Part shown: positions 1 to 6,926 of the stretch, piece after piece
Layout of the letters: each line of letters opens with the position of its first letter
Position numbering within the stretch: the first letter of the stretch is position 1
Program-made: the position numbers and the translations under genes
The notes under the pieces: generated by a model
Told to the model about the DNA's origin: nothing
Database searches by the model: none
Seen by the model: only the letters and a program-made list of their open reading frames with translations
Assembly (NCBI RefSeq): GCF_001427665.1
Contig: NZ_LMHC01000010.1
Span: 1 to 46,003 of the forward strand
Length of the DNA stretch: 46,003 nucleotides
Direction: 5' to 3'
DNA from: Caulobacter sp. Root655
GTDB taxonomy: Bacteria > Pseudomonadota > Alphaproteobacteria > Caulobacterales > Caulobacteraceae

Positions 1-84
1 AGGCCAAAAACTGTCACCCATCCAAGGCCAAAAACTGTCACCCATCCAACCGGGCTAAATCGTCACCTCTCTATCCGCTGGACA
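1..84. mobile_element. Probable end of an IS21-like insertion sequence
   Basis: Two perfect tandem copies of a 24-bp unit (1-24 and 25-48, core AAAAACTGTCACCC) are followed by a degenerate third unit (50-70, core AAATCGTCACCTC). Read on the minus strand, the segment begins TGTCCAGCGGATAG at position 84. IS21-family elements have TG...CA tips and several internal copies of a terminal repeat, so this fits an IS end whose istA/istB genes would lie to the left of the window. The family assignment is inferred; no transposase is visible here. Confidence 0.5.
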
Positions 85-230
85 GGGGCCCGCCGCGCAG
101 CGGTGGGAGGGTGAGGGGTCACACCCTCACCGCTTATCCCAAACGCCCTGCCGGCACGCCGTCGGACGTCTAAACCCCTCACCCTCCCAAGCTTCGCTTG
201 GGCCCCTCCCTCTCCCTTTGGGAGAGGGCT
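85..230. repeat. Dispersed palindromic intergenic repeat, family 1, copy 1 (truncated)
   Basis: Contains the blocks GGGAGGGTGAGGGGT and CCCCTCACCCTCCCAAGC in inverted orientation and ends in CCCTCTCCCAAAGGGAGAGG on the minus strand, directly after the stop codon of the gene at 231-527. A second copy lies at 22147-22310. The left arm is cut off at the insertion-sequence end at 84, suggesting the IS landed in the repeat. Confidence 0.75.
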
Positions 231-527
231 TCAGGACTCTTCCTTCCACCCGTTCCGCAGCAGGTCCACCGCCAGCAGGTGCGCGGCCTCCAGCGTCATG
301 TCCTCCAGCTGCTCCAGCAGGTCCAGGCGATGCTGGGGCGACCGGGTGTGGGCGTACAGCGCGCAGATGGCGTGCAGGCGCGCCCGCACCTCCAGCCGCG
401 GCGACGGCGCCTGCAGCAGCGGCGAGGTCTCGGCCAGTTGGGCCGGCGCGTCGCCCTTGCGGCCGAAGGCCCGCTGCGGCGCGTCGAACTCGAGGGATTC
501 CAGGCCCGGCCAGTCGAGGGCGTTCAT
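231..527 (-). CDS. Small protein of unknown function, third gene of the TadE/TadG operon
   Basis: A 98-residue protein with no family I recognise. It looks soluble and helical, with a leucine-rich C-terminal half (LLEQLEDMTLEAAHLLAVDL). There is no signal peptide or membrane segment. It begins 28 bp after the TadG-like gene on the same strand, so it is probably the last gene of that operon and may act with the surface-pilus or secreted-protein genes upstream; this is context only. I chose the ATG at 527 because the longer frame reads back into the TadG gene. The TGA stop is immediately followed by a dispersed intergenic repeat. Confidence 0.6.
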   Translation of the reverse strand: MNALDWPGLESLEFDAPQRAFGRKGDAPAQLAETSPLLQAPSPRLEVRARLHAICALYAHTRSPQHRLDLLEQLEDMTLEAAHLLAVDLLRNGWKEES

Positions 528-555
528 CGTCTTGCTCCATGCACCTTGGGAAAAC

Positions 556-2229
556 TCATGCGACCAACGCCGCCGCGCCGCACCGCAGGCCATTGACCCG
601 CACATCGGCCTCGCCCACGCCCACGCCCAGCAAGTCGGTCAAGGCGATGATCAGGCCGTCCAGCGGGGCCGCCGCCGCCGCCAGCACCGGCTTCAGGGCC
701 GCCAGTATGATGCTGTCGCCCAGGCCCAGGGTCAGGATGCTGTTGAGGAGCACGACGTCGAGATCCAGATTGGTCAGCAGCGAGGCCGTGGCCGCCGCCA
801 GGGCGTCGTTGGTCTTCACCGTCTTGATCGCGCGGGCCTTCACGTCGGCGTCGGTGAAGTTCACGGTCTGCCAGGTCGCCCCGCCGATCGCCACGTCCGA
901 CTTGCCGGTCACCGTGAACAGCGGCGCCTTCACCAGGTCGGTCTTGGTCACGGTCAGGGGCTGCTTGAAGTCGTCGAGGCTATCGATGTCGATGTCGCCG
1001 ATCTTCAGGGAACCAATGCTGGGCTTGACCTCCAGGGCGGTGGTCTTGTGGCCGCAGTCGATGCTCTTCAGCTTGGCCTCTCCGGACGCCAGCTCCACCA
1101 GAAGCGGCAAGCGCACCTGGGCCAACCCGCCCAGCAGCCCCGACCCCAGCAGCTTGGTGTCGATGAAGAGCCGCGTCTGGGCGGTGCGCACGATCACCGT
1201 CTTGTCCTTGGTGACGGTCATGTAGGGCGCGTTGTTGAGGGGCTCGCCGACCGCCAGCCAGACATCGACGTCGGCCAGACCCGGCACGGTCGCGCCCAGG
1301 TCCAGCTTGACCTGCCGGGCGCCCTGGCCGACCTGCAGGAGCGCCTGGGTCAGGTCCATGGCGTTCAGCGCCACCAGCGCGCTCTGACCGCCCGACACAT
1401 GGTCCTGGCCGCCATAGGGCCCGAGCGAGACCAGGGCGTCCAGGTGGGCCTTCTTGCTGTTGCCGGCCGAGACCGCCAGGGACCGCGTCGCCGCCGCCGC
1501 CTGGGTGTCGCCGGCGGTGGTCAGGGCGTCGGCCAGGGCCTGGAGGGCCTGGCCGGTCGTCAGGTCGGCCGTGAGCACCTCGTTATAGGTCGCCGCCTCG
1601 AGGTCCAGGCGCGTCTTCACCGCGTCGAGATAGCTGAACAGGGTGACGTCGCTGGCGATCAGGGCGTTGTAGTCCATCACCGACAGATTGACCTGGCTGC
1701 CGATCAGGCCGCTCAGCAGGGCGTTGGCCAGTCCGCCCTGCAGGCTGAGCAGGCGCGTGCCGATCGAGAAGCTGGCCAGGTCGGCCCGCGCGGCCGTGGC
1801 CTGGCGCTTGATCGGCATGTAGGGGCGGCCCACCAGCGCCGCGCCGAAGAACAGGTCGGCCTGGCCGCTGACCGACACCTTGACGGCGTCGGCGTCGACG
1901 CTGGTCAATTGGAAGCGTTGCGCCACCGGCACGGCGGAATCGGCGGCGTAGCGCCCGGTGGTCACTTGCACCTTCAGCGGCGCGCGCCAGCCTTCGCCGT
2001 TGGCCTTCACCGTCGCCTCGGCGGCGACCTGGGCGCGGGCGATGTCGTTGGCCGCCGACATCGCCGCCAGGTCGGCGACGCCTTGCAGGCGGCGGGTCTG
2101 CAGAAACACCGAGCCGGTATCGACCGCCAGGGCGCACAGGGCGATGAGCATGGTCAGGGAAATGGCGGTGACGACCGAGATCGCGCCGCGCCGGTTCTCG
2201 CGGAAGGCGCTGAGGGGCGAGCCACGCAT
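556..2229 (-). CDS. TadG-like pilus-assembly/envelope protein
   Basis: A 557-residue protein with an N-terminal basic stretch, the motif RRGAISVVTAISLTML and one membrane helix at about residues 15-36, followed by a long extracytoplasmic region. The start of the mature part (LQGVADLAAMSAANDIA) is the helix typical of TadG proteins, which are pilin-like minor components of Flp/Tad pilus systems. The rest is rich in Ala, Leu, Asp and Thr without a von Willebrand A motif that I can see. It lies 7 bp after the TadE-like gene, so the two are co-transcribed and probably translated together. No tadA/B/C, rcpA or flp gene is in the window, so this is an orphan TadE/G pair. Family assignment is good; the exact cargo or pilus is unknown. 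Confidence 0.8.
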   Translation of the reverse strand: MRGSPLSAFRENRRGAISVVTAISLTMLIALCALAVDTGSVFLQTRRLQGVADLAAMSAANDIARAQVAAEATVKANGEGWRAPLKVQVTTGRYAADSAVPVAQRFQLTSVDADAVKVSVSGQADLFFGAALVGRPYMPIKRQATAARADLASFSIGTRLLSLQGGLANALLSGLIGSQVNLSVMDYNALIASDVTLFSYLDAVKTRLDLEAATYNEVLTADLTTGQALQALADALTTAGDTQAAAATRSLAVSAGNSKKAHLDALVSLGPYGGQDHVSGGQSALVALNAMDLTQALLQVGQGARQVKLDLGATVPGLADVDVWLAVGEPLNNAPYMTVTKDKTVIVRTAQTRLFIDTKLLGSGLLGGLAQVRLPLLVELASGEAKLKSIDCGHKTTALEVKPSIGSLKIGDIDIDSLDDFKQPLTVTKTDLVKAPLFTVTGKSDVAIGGATWQTVNFTDADVKARAIKTVKTNDALAAATASLLTNLDLDVVLLNSILTLGLGDSIILAALKPVLAAAAAPLDGLIIALTDLLGVGVGEADVRVNGLRCGAAALVA

Positions 2230-2236
2230 CGCGCCC

Positions 2237-2674
2237 TCAATAGCCTCCCATCTGGATCGAGGCCTGGCGCGCGATCTGGTCGGACGGCATCGGCGCCACG
2301 CCGCGCGCCGCGAAGGCGAAGGAGTCGGCGGCGTTGTAGGAGACCCGCACGGTCAGCCGGCCGTCCTTGTCGATGACCGTGGTCGACACCTTGCTGGGGG
2401 TCAGTTGGGCGTAGTCGCCGGCGCCGCTGGTCACCGACGCCTTGGCCAGGCTGGCGCGTTCGGCGACGGTCATGCCGGGGATGGCGGCGCGGGCGGCGTC
2501 GTTGGCCAGTTGCTGCACCGAGTGCGACATCCAGAAATAGCCGCCGTAGCCCATGATCCCCATCATGATCAGGATCAGCACCGGCGCCAGGAAGGCGAAC
2601 TCCACCGCCACGGCGCCAGAATCCTCACCCCGAAATCCGAACCTCGAACCCAGCCTTCTCGCTTGCCTTTGCAT
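2237..2674 (-). CDS. TadE-family pseudopilin-like protein
   Basis: A 145-residue protein. Residues 18-45 (DSGAVAVEFAFLAPVLILIM) match the TadE signature: a prepilin-like Gly20, Glu25 five residues later, then a hydrophobic helix. TadE proteins are processed by TadV-type prepilin peptidases and serve as minor pilins of Flp/Tad pili. The ATG at 2674 was preferred over an upstream in-frame start because AGGAG lies 7-11 bases before it. It is the first gene of the TadE-TadG-unknown operon. The 245-bp gap to the divergent Phd-PAS gene must hold the promoters for both. Confidence 0.85.
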   Translation of the reverse strand: MQRQARRLGSRFGFRGEDSGAVAVEFAFLAPVLILIMMGIMGYGGYFWMSHSVQQLANDAARAAIPGMTVAERASLAKASVTSGAGDYAQLTPSKVSTTVIDKDGRLTVRVSYNAADSFAFAARGVAPMPSDQIARQASIQMGGY

Positions 2675-2919
2675 CGGTCGATCTCCTGACGCGAAAGTCG
2701 CGCCTAGAGATTTCCACGGCCAAGCATGCGAGTCCGTGTATACGTAAAATGCGTAATTTCCGTACTTCACGGCGACTGCGTGCCTCGCCCCCCAGTGGTC
2801 GCCCTTCATTGTCGCTCAACTCTCGCGATGGTATTTTCCCCAGGAGGGCGGCGGGTTTGCTGGGGAGCGATCACTGGCAAGTCGGAGAAACCGGATTCTC
2901 TGTAGTTTCTGGAGAGGCC

Positions 2920-3822
2920 ATGAAAAATCCCGTCGTCGCCGCGCACGCCACCGCCGGTGAAGTCAGTCGAAATTTCGGCCAATGGCAGGATGTCGCTCTC
3001 ACTGGGCCGGTGATCATCACCCACCATGGCCGCCCACGCGTCGTGCTGCTGTCGGCCGATCGCTACGCCAGCTGGAGCGACATGCCCGAGGTCGCGGGCG
3101 CCGCCGGCGATCGCACCGCCGAGACCAGCCGCGAAGCCATTCTCGAACACCTGGCCGAGGGATTCATCGCCCTGGACCCCACCCTCCACGTCACCTCGGT
3201 CAACCCGGTGTTCGAGGCCCTGGCCGGCCGCAGCGCCGGTCAGCTGATCGGCGCCAACTGGAGCGACCTGTTTCCCCTGGCGCCCCAGGCGGTGATCGCC
3301 GAACAGATGCGGCGGGTGCTGCGGACGGGCGAGGCGGTCGAGTTCGAGGCCGACTCCACGCTCCAGAGCGGCCGCTGCTACGGGGTCCGCGTCTTCCCCT
3401 ATCCGGACGGCGTGGCGGCCCTGTTCGTCAACCGCACCGAGGAGCACGACCTGCGCAACCGGCTGCGCTACGCCCAGGCCATGCGGGCGGCGACCGCCGC
3501 CCTGCCCCAGCTGGCGGTGGCCCGGCTGAACATCCGCGGCGTGCTGGCCGAGATGGACACCGACTTCCTGCGGCTGACAGGCTTTTCCAGCGCCGAGCTT
3601 CTGGACTGCCGGCTGACCGACATCATCCGCCCCACCGACCGTCGCGCCCTGACCCAGGCCCTGGAGAAGGTGCTGCAGGGCGGTCCGGCCGCGCGGGTGG
3701 CGACCGCCCTGATGGTCAAGGCCGGCGACGAGCGCCCGGTCGAGCTGTCCCTCGCCCCGATCCTGCGCGAGGGCGCCGCCGACGGCGTGATGGTGCTGAT
3801 GATGACGGCGGACGAGGCGTAG
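2920..3822 (+). CDS. Phd/YefM antitoxin-like domain fused to two PAS domains
   Basis: A 300-residue protein. Residues 1-52 read as a Phd/YefM fold: an N-terminal SRNFG segment, PVIITHHGRPRVVLLS at 30-45, then DRYASW. In the antitoxin family this part binds DNA as a dimer. Residues about 73-180 (HLAEGFIALDPTLHVTSVNP onward) form a PAS domain, and about 197-300 a second, divergent one with LTGFSSAELL. There is no histidine kinase, GGDEF or toxin-neutralising tail, and no toxin gene is adjacent. It may be a DNA-binding PAS sensor that regulates its own promoter. The ATG at 2920 follows GGAGAGG; the upstream extension of the frame looks non-coding. Domains are read directly; function is inferred. 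Confidence 0.8.
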   Translation: MKNPVVAAHATAGEVSRNFGQWQDVALTGPVIITHHGRPRVVLLSADRYASWSDMPEVAGAAGDRTAETSREAILEHLAEGFIALDPTLHVTSVNPVFEALAGRSAGQLIGANWSDLFPLAPQAVIAEQMRRVLRTGEAVEFEADSTLQSGRCYGVRVFPYPDGVAALFVNRTEEHDLRNRLRYAQAMRAATAALPQLAVARLNIRGVLAEMDTDFLRLTGFSSAELLDCRLTDIIRPTDRRALTQALEKVLQGGPAARVATALMVKAGDERPVELSLAPILREGAADGVMVLMMTADEA

Positions 3823-3889
3823 GGCGCTTGGGCGGTTGAAATCGGGAGCGCCGTGCGTCCTTCAACGCCTACTGTCCGCAGCTCCTAGC

Positions 3890-3954
3890 TGTAGCGACGC
3901 ACAATAATGGATGCCTCAACGCGAGATTCATGGCGTTTTTCGACGCGAATTAGC
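3890..3954 (+). repeat. Left 65-bp terminal inverted repeat
   Basis: Starts TGTAGCGACGCACAATAATG and ends TTCGACGCGAATTAGC. It differs from the right end at positions 8, 12, 18, 21, 23, 25, 26, 29, 48 and 49 only. Confidence 0.85.
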
Positions 3955-3987
3955 TGACACGGATAGTGTCGGCTAATCCACAGTGTA

Positions 3988-4054
3988 CGAGACGCGAACC
4001 ACATTGGTCGAGACTGGCGCACGCTATTTGAGATCGACGCACAGTCAATGAGAC
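3988..4054 (+). repeat. Left array of four ~20-bp-spaced GAGAC sites
   Basis: CGAGAC at 3988 and 4009, TGAGAT at 4029, TGAGAC at 4049. Spacings are 21, 20 and 20 bp, about two helical turns, placing the sites on one DNA face. Several are followed by a GACGCA-like half. They probably bind the transposase. Confidence 0.75.
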
Positions 4055-4303
4055 GCACGCATCGTGCCTGACAAACTTCCGAGATGTGCCCGGTTAGTGC
4101 TTTTGAACATACTGTAGCGAACAAACCTTGGGGTCGGCGCTATGGCGCGGCCGTCTCTTTCCCGCCCAGCGCGACCTTTTCCCGCTTTCCGGTTTGCGGG
4201 TCCGTGCGGTGAAGGTGAAAGGCCGCGTAGCGCTTCTGAGCTTTGCCAGACGACGCAGTCACGCTAGGACGCTACAGTTGCGAGCAAAGCAGGACGAATA
4301 CAT

Positions 4304-4531
4304 ATGGTAGCGAGTTGGGCGCGAACTCCAGAACAGAACAAGGCGCTCGCGATCAAGCGGGTCCAGGTATTCCTCGACCACGTCAAGACGCTCTCGTTCG
4401 GGTTCATCGGAGCGGCCGCATTGACCCCGACCTTCAGGGGTCAGACGATCGGACCAGATGGCTGGCTCGTGATTGTGGTCTGTGGCCTCATTCTGGGCTT
4501 GATGGTATTGTTCGCTGATCACGTAAGGTGA
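4304..4531 (+). CDS. Small two-helix membrane protein, cargo gene 1
   Basis: A 75-residue protein not recognised as any known family. Residues 1-27 are polar and basic with FLDHVKTLSFG leading into a hydrophobic stretch (about 31-43, FGFIGAAALTP), and a strong helix is at about 54-70 (WLVIVVCGLILGLMVLF). It probably sits in the inner membrane with both helices crossing. An AGGA lies 9 bases before the ATG at 4304. Its end overlaps the region where the second cargo gene begins, so the two form an operon inside the mobile element. Being the only intact cargo, the pair may supply a selectable trait such as defence, toxin immunity or envelope function; nothing in the sequence decides which. Confidence 0.65.
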   Translation: MVASWARTPEQNKALAIKRVQVFLDHVKTLSFGFIGAAALTPTFRGQTIGPDGWLVIVVCGLILGLMVLFADHVR

Positions 4532-4536
4532 GTGTG

Positions 4537-4974
4537 ATGGAATTCAGCGCAATGAACGCGACGATGCTGGGGGTCCTCGGAGCCCTTGGCGCGATCGGCG
4601 TCCTCCTCCAGCTCCAGGTCATCAAGGCCGACAAAGCCGTCGCAGCGGACCTGGCCGAGCGTCAGAAGGCGGTTCCCGAGCCAGAGTCAAAGCCACAGCC
4701 CACGCGTCGATGGTTCAAAGGCACGATCAGGCACGGCCGCACGGCCGATCTTACAGAGGTTCCAGCCGTCACGCTGGACGTCGAGGGCGGCGGCGGTTTC
4801 GCCATCATCGGTGATCAGGTAGTCGCTGTGCCGAAGGCGCTAGAGGGCATCTACAAAGGCCGGCGATTTTTCTGGTCGATCACCGATCCGAACATCTCGC
4901 CTGTCAGCGGATCTGTCATCTCGCCCTCCGCTGGCGCAGAGTTCAGCAAGAAGGGTCTGAAGGGCTTCCTGTAA
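4537..4974 (+). CDS. Single-helix membrane protein of unknown function, cargo gene 2
   Basis: A 145-residue protein, not recognised. Residues about 8-28 (MLGVLGALGAIGVLLQLQVI) form one membrane anchor, followed by a charged, proline-containing linker (VPEPESKPQP) and a soluble domain with FAIIGDQVVAVPKAL and a C-terminal AEFSKKGLKGF. The ATG at 4537 is preceded by AAGG at suitable spacing; an in-frame GTG at 4528 overlapping the cargo 1 stop (GTGA) is an alternative start giving 148 residues. The close coupling implies that the two proteins work together, perhaps as a membrane complex. The element's right-end sites begin about 155 bp downstream. Confidence 0.65.
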   Translation: MEFSAMNATMLGVLGALGAIGVLLQLQVIKADKAVAADLAERQKAVPEPESKPQPTRRWFKGTIRHGRTADLTEVPAVTLDVEGGGGFAIIGDQVVAVPKALEGIYKGRRFFWSITDPNISPVSGSVISPSAGAEFSKKGLKGFL

Positions 4975-4982
4975 GGGACCTG

Positions 4983-5186
4983 GTGTTTCCCATCTCTGGT
5001 GCCACTCGACCACAGGACTCCACGATAATCGATCGCGAACTTTTCGAGGCCGCTGACATAGCGTCGACCCACTACCTGCTCCTGAAGAGCGACCTTCCCT
5101 CGCCTCTGGATATGCGCGCCGCTCTGAAGCGTCTCACAGATCGTACGTCAGTCTCAAATAACCTGCGTCCGTCTCAAGCTATGTGA
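4983..5186 (+). other. Short open frame running into the right-end array; doubtful gene
   Basis: A 67-codon frame begins 8 bp after cargo gene 2 and ends inside the GAGAC array. Its first ~45 residues (TIIDRELFEAADIAS, LPSPLDMRAALKRL) have a protein-like composition, but the rest is encoded by transposase-type binding sites, so it may be a decayed gene tail rather than a working gene. Confidence 0.25.
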
Positions 5187-5197
5187 CTTGAGTCTCG
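5131..5197 (-). repeat. Right array of four ~20-bp-spaced GAGAC sites
   Basis: On the minus strand the sites start at 5197 (CGAGAC), 5176, 5156 and 5136 (TGAGAC each), i.e. at offsets 98, 119, 139 and 159 from the right tip, exactly mirroring the left array. A further GGAGAC at 5230-5225 sits at the inner edge of the terminal repeat. Confidence 0.75.
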
Positions 5198-5230
5198 TTT
5201 ATTTTGCGTCGGCAGACACGTACAGTCTCC

Positions 5231-5295
5231 GCTAATTCGCGTCGAATTACGCCATGAATCTCGCGTCGAACCGTTCACTATTGCGCGCCGCTACA
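5231..5295 (-). repeat. Right 65-bp terminal inverted repeat
   Basis: Read on the minus strand it starts TGTAGCGGCGCGCAATAGTG and ends TTCGACGCGAATTAGC, with the same length as the left repeat and 10 substitutions, no gaps. Confidence 0.85.
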
Positions 5296-5296
5296 C

Positions 5297-5824
5297 CTAA
5301 CCCTCGGCCTGGACCTTGAGGCTGGCCAGGCCGGTGTCGAAGTCGGCGCCGATCATCTTGTCCATGTTGAAGAACACGCCCATCAGCTTGTGCATGTAGG
5401 GCGCGGGCCCTTCCATCGTCCAGGTGACGCGGGTGGCGTCGCCCTGCGGTTCCAGGGTAAAGACCACCTTGTTGTGGGCGGTGAACGGCTTGGTGAAGTT
5501 CAGGTCCAGGGCCACCTTGGACGAGGCCACGGCCTGGGTGATCTTCATGTCGCCCACGCCGGCCTTGCCCTTGCTGTTCCAGCCATAGGTCGCGCCGGCG
5601 CCCGCCGCGGGGCTCGAGAAGGTCCGCTCCATGGCCGGATCCAGCTTCTCGTAGGGCGACCACGCACCCCAGCGGTGGAAGTCCTGGATCTGGGCGAAGA
5701 TCGTCTCCGGCGGGGCCTTGATCACCGTCGAGCGGGTGACGCGGAAGATGTCGGGCCGGGTCGCCGCATAGCCCAGCAGGGCGGCGATCAGCACGACGAT
5801 GACGATGGCGATGATCTTGATCAT
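5297..5824 (-). CDS. Membrane-anchored SRPBCC (START-like) family protein
   Basis: A 175-residue protein with an N-terminal helix (residues 2-21, IKIIAIVIVVLIAALLGYAA) followed by a START/Bet v1-like fold: VTRSTVIKAPPETIFAQIQD, FHRWGAWSPY, then the C-terminal helix MGVFFNMDKMIGADFDTGLA. These polyketide-cyclase-type domains bind hydrophobic ligands; the ligand here is unknown. It is the last gene of the cluster that begins with the YCII/sigma-factor pair, which often controls small ligand-binding enzymes of this type. The mobile element ends 1 bp beyond its TAG stop, so its transcription terminator may have been displaced by the insertion. Confidence 0.85.
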   Translation of the reverse strand: MIKIIAIVIVVLIAALLGYAATRPDIFRVTRSTVIKAPPETIFAQIQDFHRWGAWSPYEKLDPAMERTFSSPAAGAGATYGWNSKGKAGVGDMKITQAVASSKVALDLNFTKPFTAHNKVVFTLEPQGDATRVTWTMEGPAPYMHKLMGVFFNMDKMIGADFDTGLASLKVQAEG

Positions 5825-5890
5825 CCTTTTGTTCCCTCTGTTGGTCTTGGCGGACGGGACCGGCGACCGGTCCCGTCCAATCTTTCAGCC

Positions 5891-5949
5891 CTAGGTTTTG
5901 CGCATTTTCTTCACGCGAACCGGCATCCACTTCGCTCGAAAATGCTCTA
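5891..5949. repeat. Alphaproteobacterial intergenic repeat, family 6, copy 1
   Basis: Contains TTCTTCACGCGAACCGGCAT and CCACTTCGCTCGAAAATGC, shared with the copy at 44547-44653. On the minus strand it starts with TAGAGCATTTTCGAGCG, and that first TAG is the stop codon of the VOC gene. Confidence 0.85.
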
Positions 5950-6366
5950 AGCCTTCGGCGTGGTGGCCAGCGACCACGAGAAGCCGAACGGGTCTTTCAA
6001 CTGGCCGTAGCGGTCGCCCCAGAACATCAGCTGCACGGGCAGGGTGACCTCGGCCCCGGCCGCCACAGCCCGGTCGAACCACTTGTCCACGTCGTCGACC
6101 TGCAGGTGCAGGGTGAAGGCGCCGGGCTTTTCCAGCGCGTAGCCGTGGTCGGGATAGGCGTCGCTGAGCATCAGCGAGTTGCCGTTGACGCGCAGGTGGA
6201 TGTGCATGGTCCGGCCCTGTTCGTCGACCGGATGGCGGAACAGGTCCTGCGCCCCGAAGGCCTTCACATAGAAGTCGGCCGCGGCGGTGGCGTTGCTCGG
6301 CGACAGATAGGGCACGATGCCGCCGACCGGCGGCGGGCTGGCGGCGAGGGGTTGGGCGTCGGTCAT
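5947..6366 (-). CDS. VOC-family protein (PhnB/glyoxalase-like)
   Basis: A 139-residue protein with two beta-alpha-beta-beta-beta modules: GGIVPYLSPSNATAAADFYV at 15-34 and FTLHLQVDDVDKWFDRAV in the second half, ending in the conserved YGQLKDPFGFSWSLA. It resembles the PhnB-like subgroup of vicinal oxygen chelate proteins; the substrate is not predictable. It sits between the SnoaL-like and SRPBCC genes on the same strand, and such VOC genes are commonly linked with YCII/ECF sigma pairs. The start follows a GGAGAAT site. Its stop codon is supplied by the first bases of a dispersed repeat. Confidence 0.85.
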   Translation of the reverse strand: MTDAQPLAASPPPVGGIVPYLSPSNATAAADFYVKAFGAQDLFRHPVDEQGRTMHIHLRVNGNSLMLSDAYPDHGYALEKPGAFTLHLQVDDVDKWFDRAVAAGAEVTLPVQLMFWGDRYGQLKDPFGFSWSLATTPKA

Positions 6367-6420
6367 GGTCGATTCTCCTGTTGGAGCTTGTTGCTGTGAG
6401 TAGTGATCGAGCGGGCCCGT

Positions 6421-6843
6421 TCAGGGCTTCAGGTGGACGGCCGCCTTGAAGCTGCCGTCCATCAGGAAGGGCACGGACTCGTGTTCGTGGACGATCGTCC
6501 AGGCGCCGTCGCGCTTGCGCAGGCCCAGGGTGGCGCGGAACCACAGATCGACGACCTCGCCGTCGGTCTTGGTTCCGGTCATGTGGGCCAGGCCGTGGAC
6601 GAAGGCGACATCGCCGGCCACCGCGACGGCCGGATCGGCCAGGACGTAGCCGATCGGCCCCGTCCAGGTGTCGAACCAGCCCTGCAGCCCCTCGGCGTCC
6701 GGACCGGTCGTGCCCAGCGGCGGCGCCAGGGCGTACAGCGTCAGGTCCTCGCCCGTGACGGCGGCGACGCCCGCCGCGTCCTTGGCGCCCAGGGCGGCGG
6801 CCCAGGCGTCGACGGCGGCGCGGACAGCGGCTTCTTCGCTCAT
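6421..6843 (-). CDS. SnoaL-like / nuclear transport factor 2 family protein
   Basis: A 140-residue protein of cone-shaped NTF2-like fold: an N-terminal helix (EEAAVRAAVDAWAAALGAKD), LQGWFDTWTGPIGYVLAD in the middle and a C-terminal strand RDGAWTIVHEHESVPF. Family members range from polyketide cyclases to ketosteroid isomerases and non-catalytic ligand binders. It belongs to the sigma-factor cluster (same strand, 83 bp after the sigma gene). A GGAAAC site precedes the ATG at 6843. The substrate is unknown. Confidence 0.85.
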   Translation of the reverse strand: MSEEAAVRAAVDAWAAALGAKDAAGVAAVTGEDLTLYALAPPLGTTGPDAEGLQGWFDTWTGPIGYVLADPAVAVAGDVAFVHGLAHMTGTKTDGEVVDLWFRATLGLRKRDGAWTIVHEHESVPFLMDGSFKAAVHLKP

Positions 6844-6926
6844 GGTCGTTTCCTTCTTCCGGCGCCCCGCGGGGCGGCATGCTCGAAGGACGAAGCCGAC
6901 CCGGGCGATCCGACAGAGGCCGCGAA

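Larger units (their letters stand above)
3890..5295. mobile_element. Compact TGT...ACA transposable element with mirrored terminal arrays, no transposase
   Basis: The element is bounded by 65-bp inverted repeats (3890-3954 and 5231-5295; 55 of 65 positions identical) that start TGTAGCG and end CGCTACA. Inside each, four YGAGAC sites lie at identical distances from the tip (98, 119, 139, 159). This is the architecture of ends bound by TnsB/TniA/MuA-type transposases. The interior has visibly lower GC than the flanks and holds two small membrane-protein genes but no transposase, so it would be non-autonomous or moved in trans. No clean 5-bp target duplication remains (CTAGC left, CCTAA right). 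It ends 1 bp from the stop codon of the SRPBCC gene. Confidence 0.8.

Noticed and set aside
298..2376. A 692-codon open frame on the plus strand, antisense to the TadG-like gene
   Set aside because: Its composition (His, Arg, Gln and Gly rich, no hydrophobic core) is that of the reverse strand of a GC-rich gene; the opposite strand carries clear TadG/TadE features.
3885..5300. A 5-bp target-site duplication for the mobile element
   Set aside because: CTAGC on the left and CCTAA on the right do not match; a shifted CCTAG/CCTAA alignment is too weak to claim.
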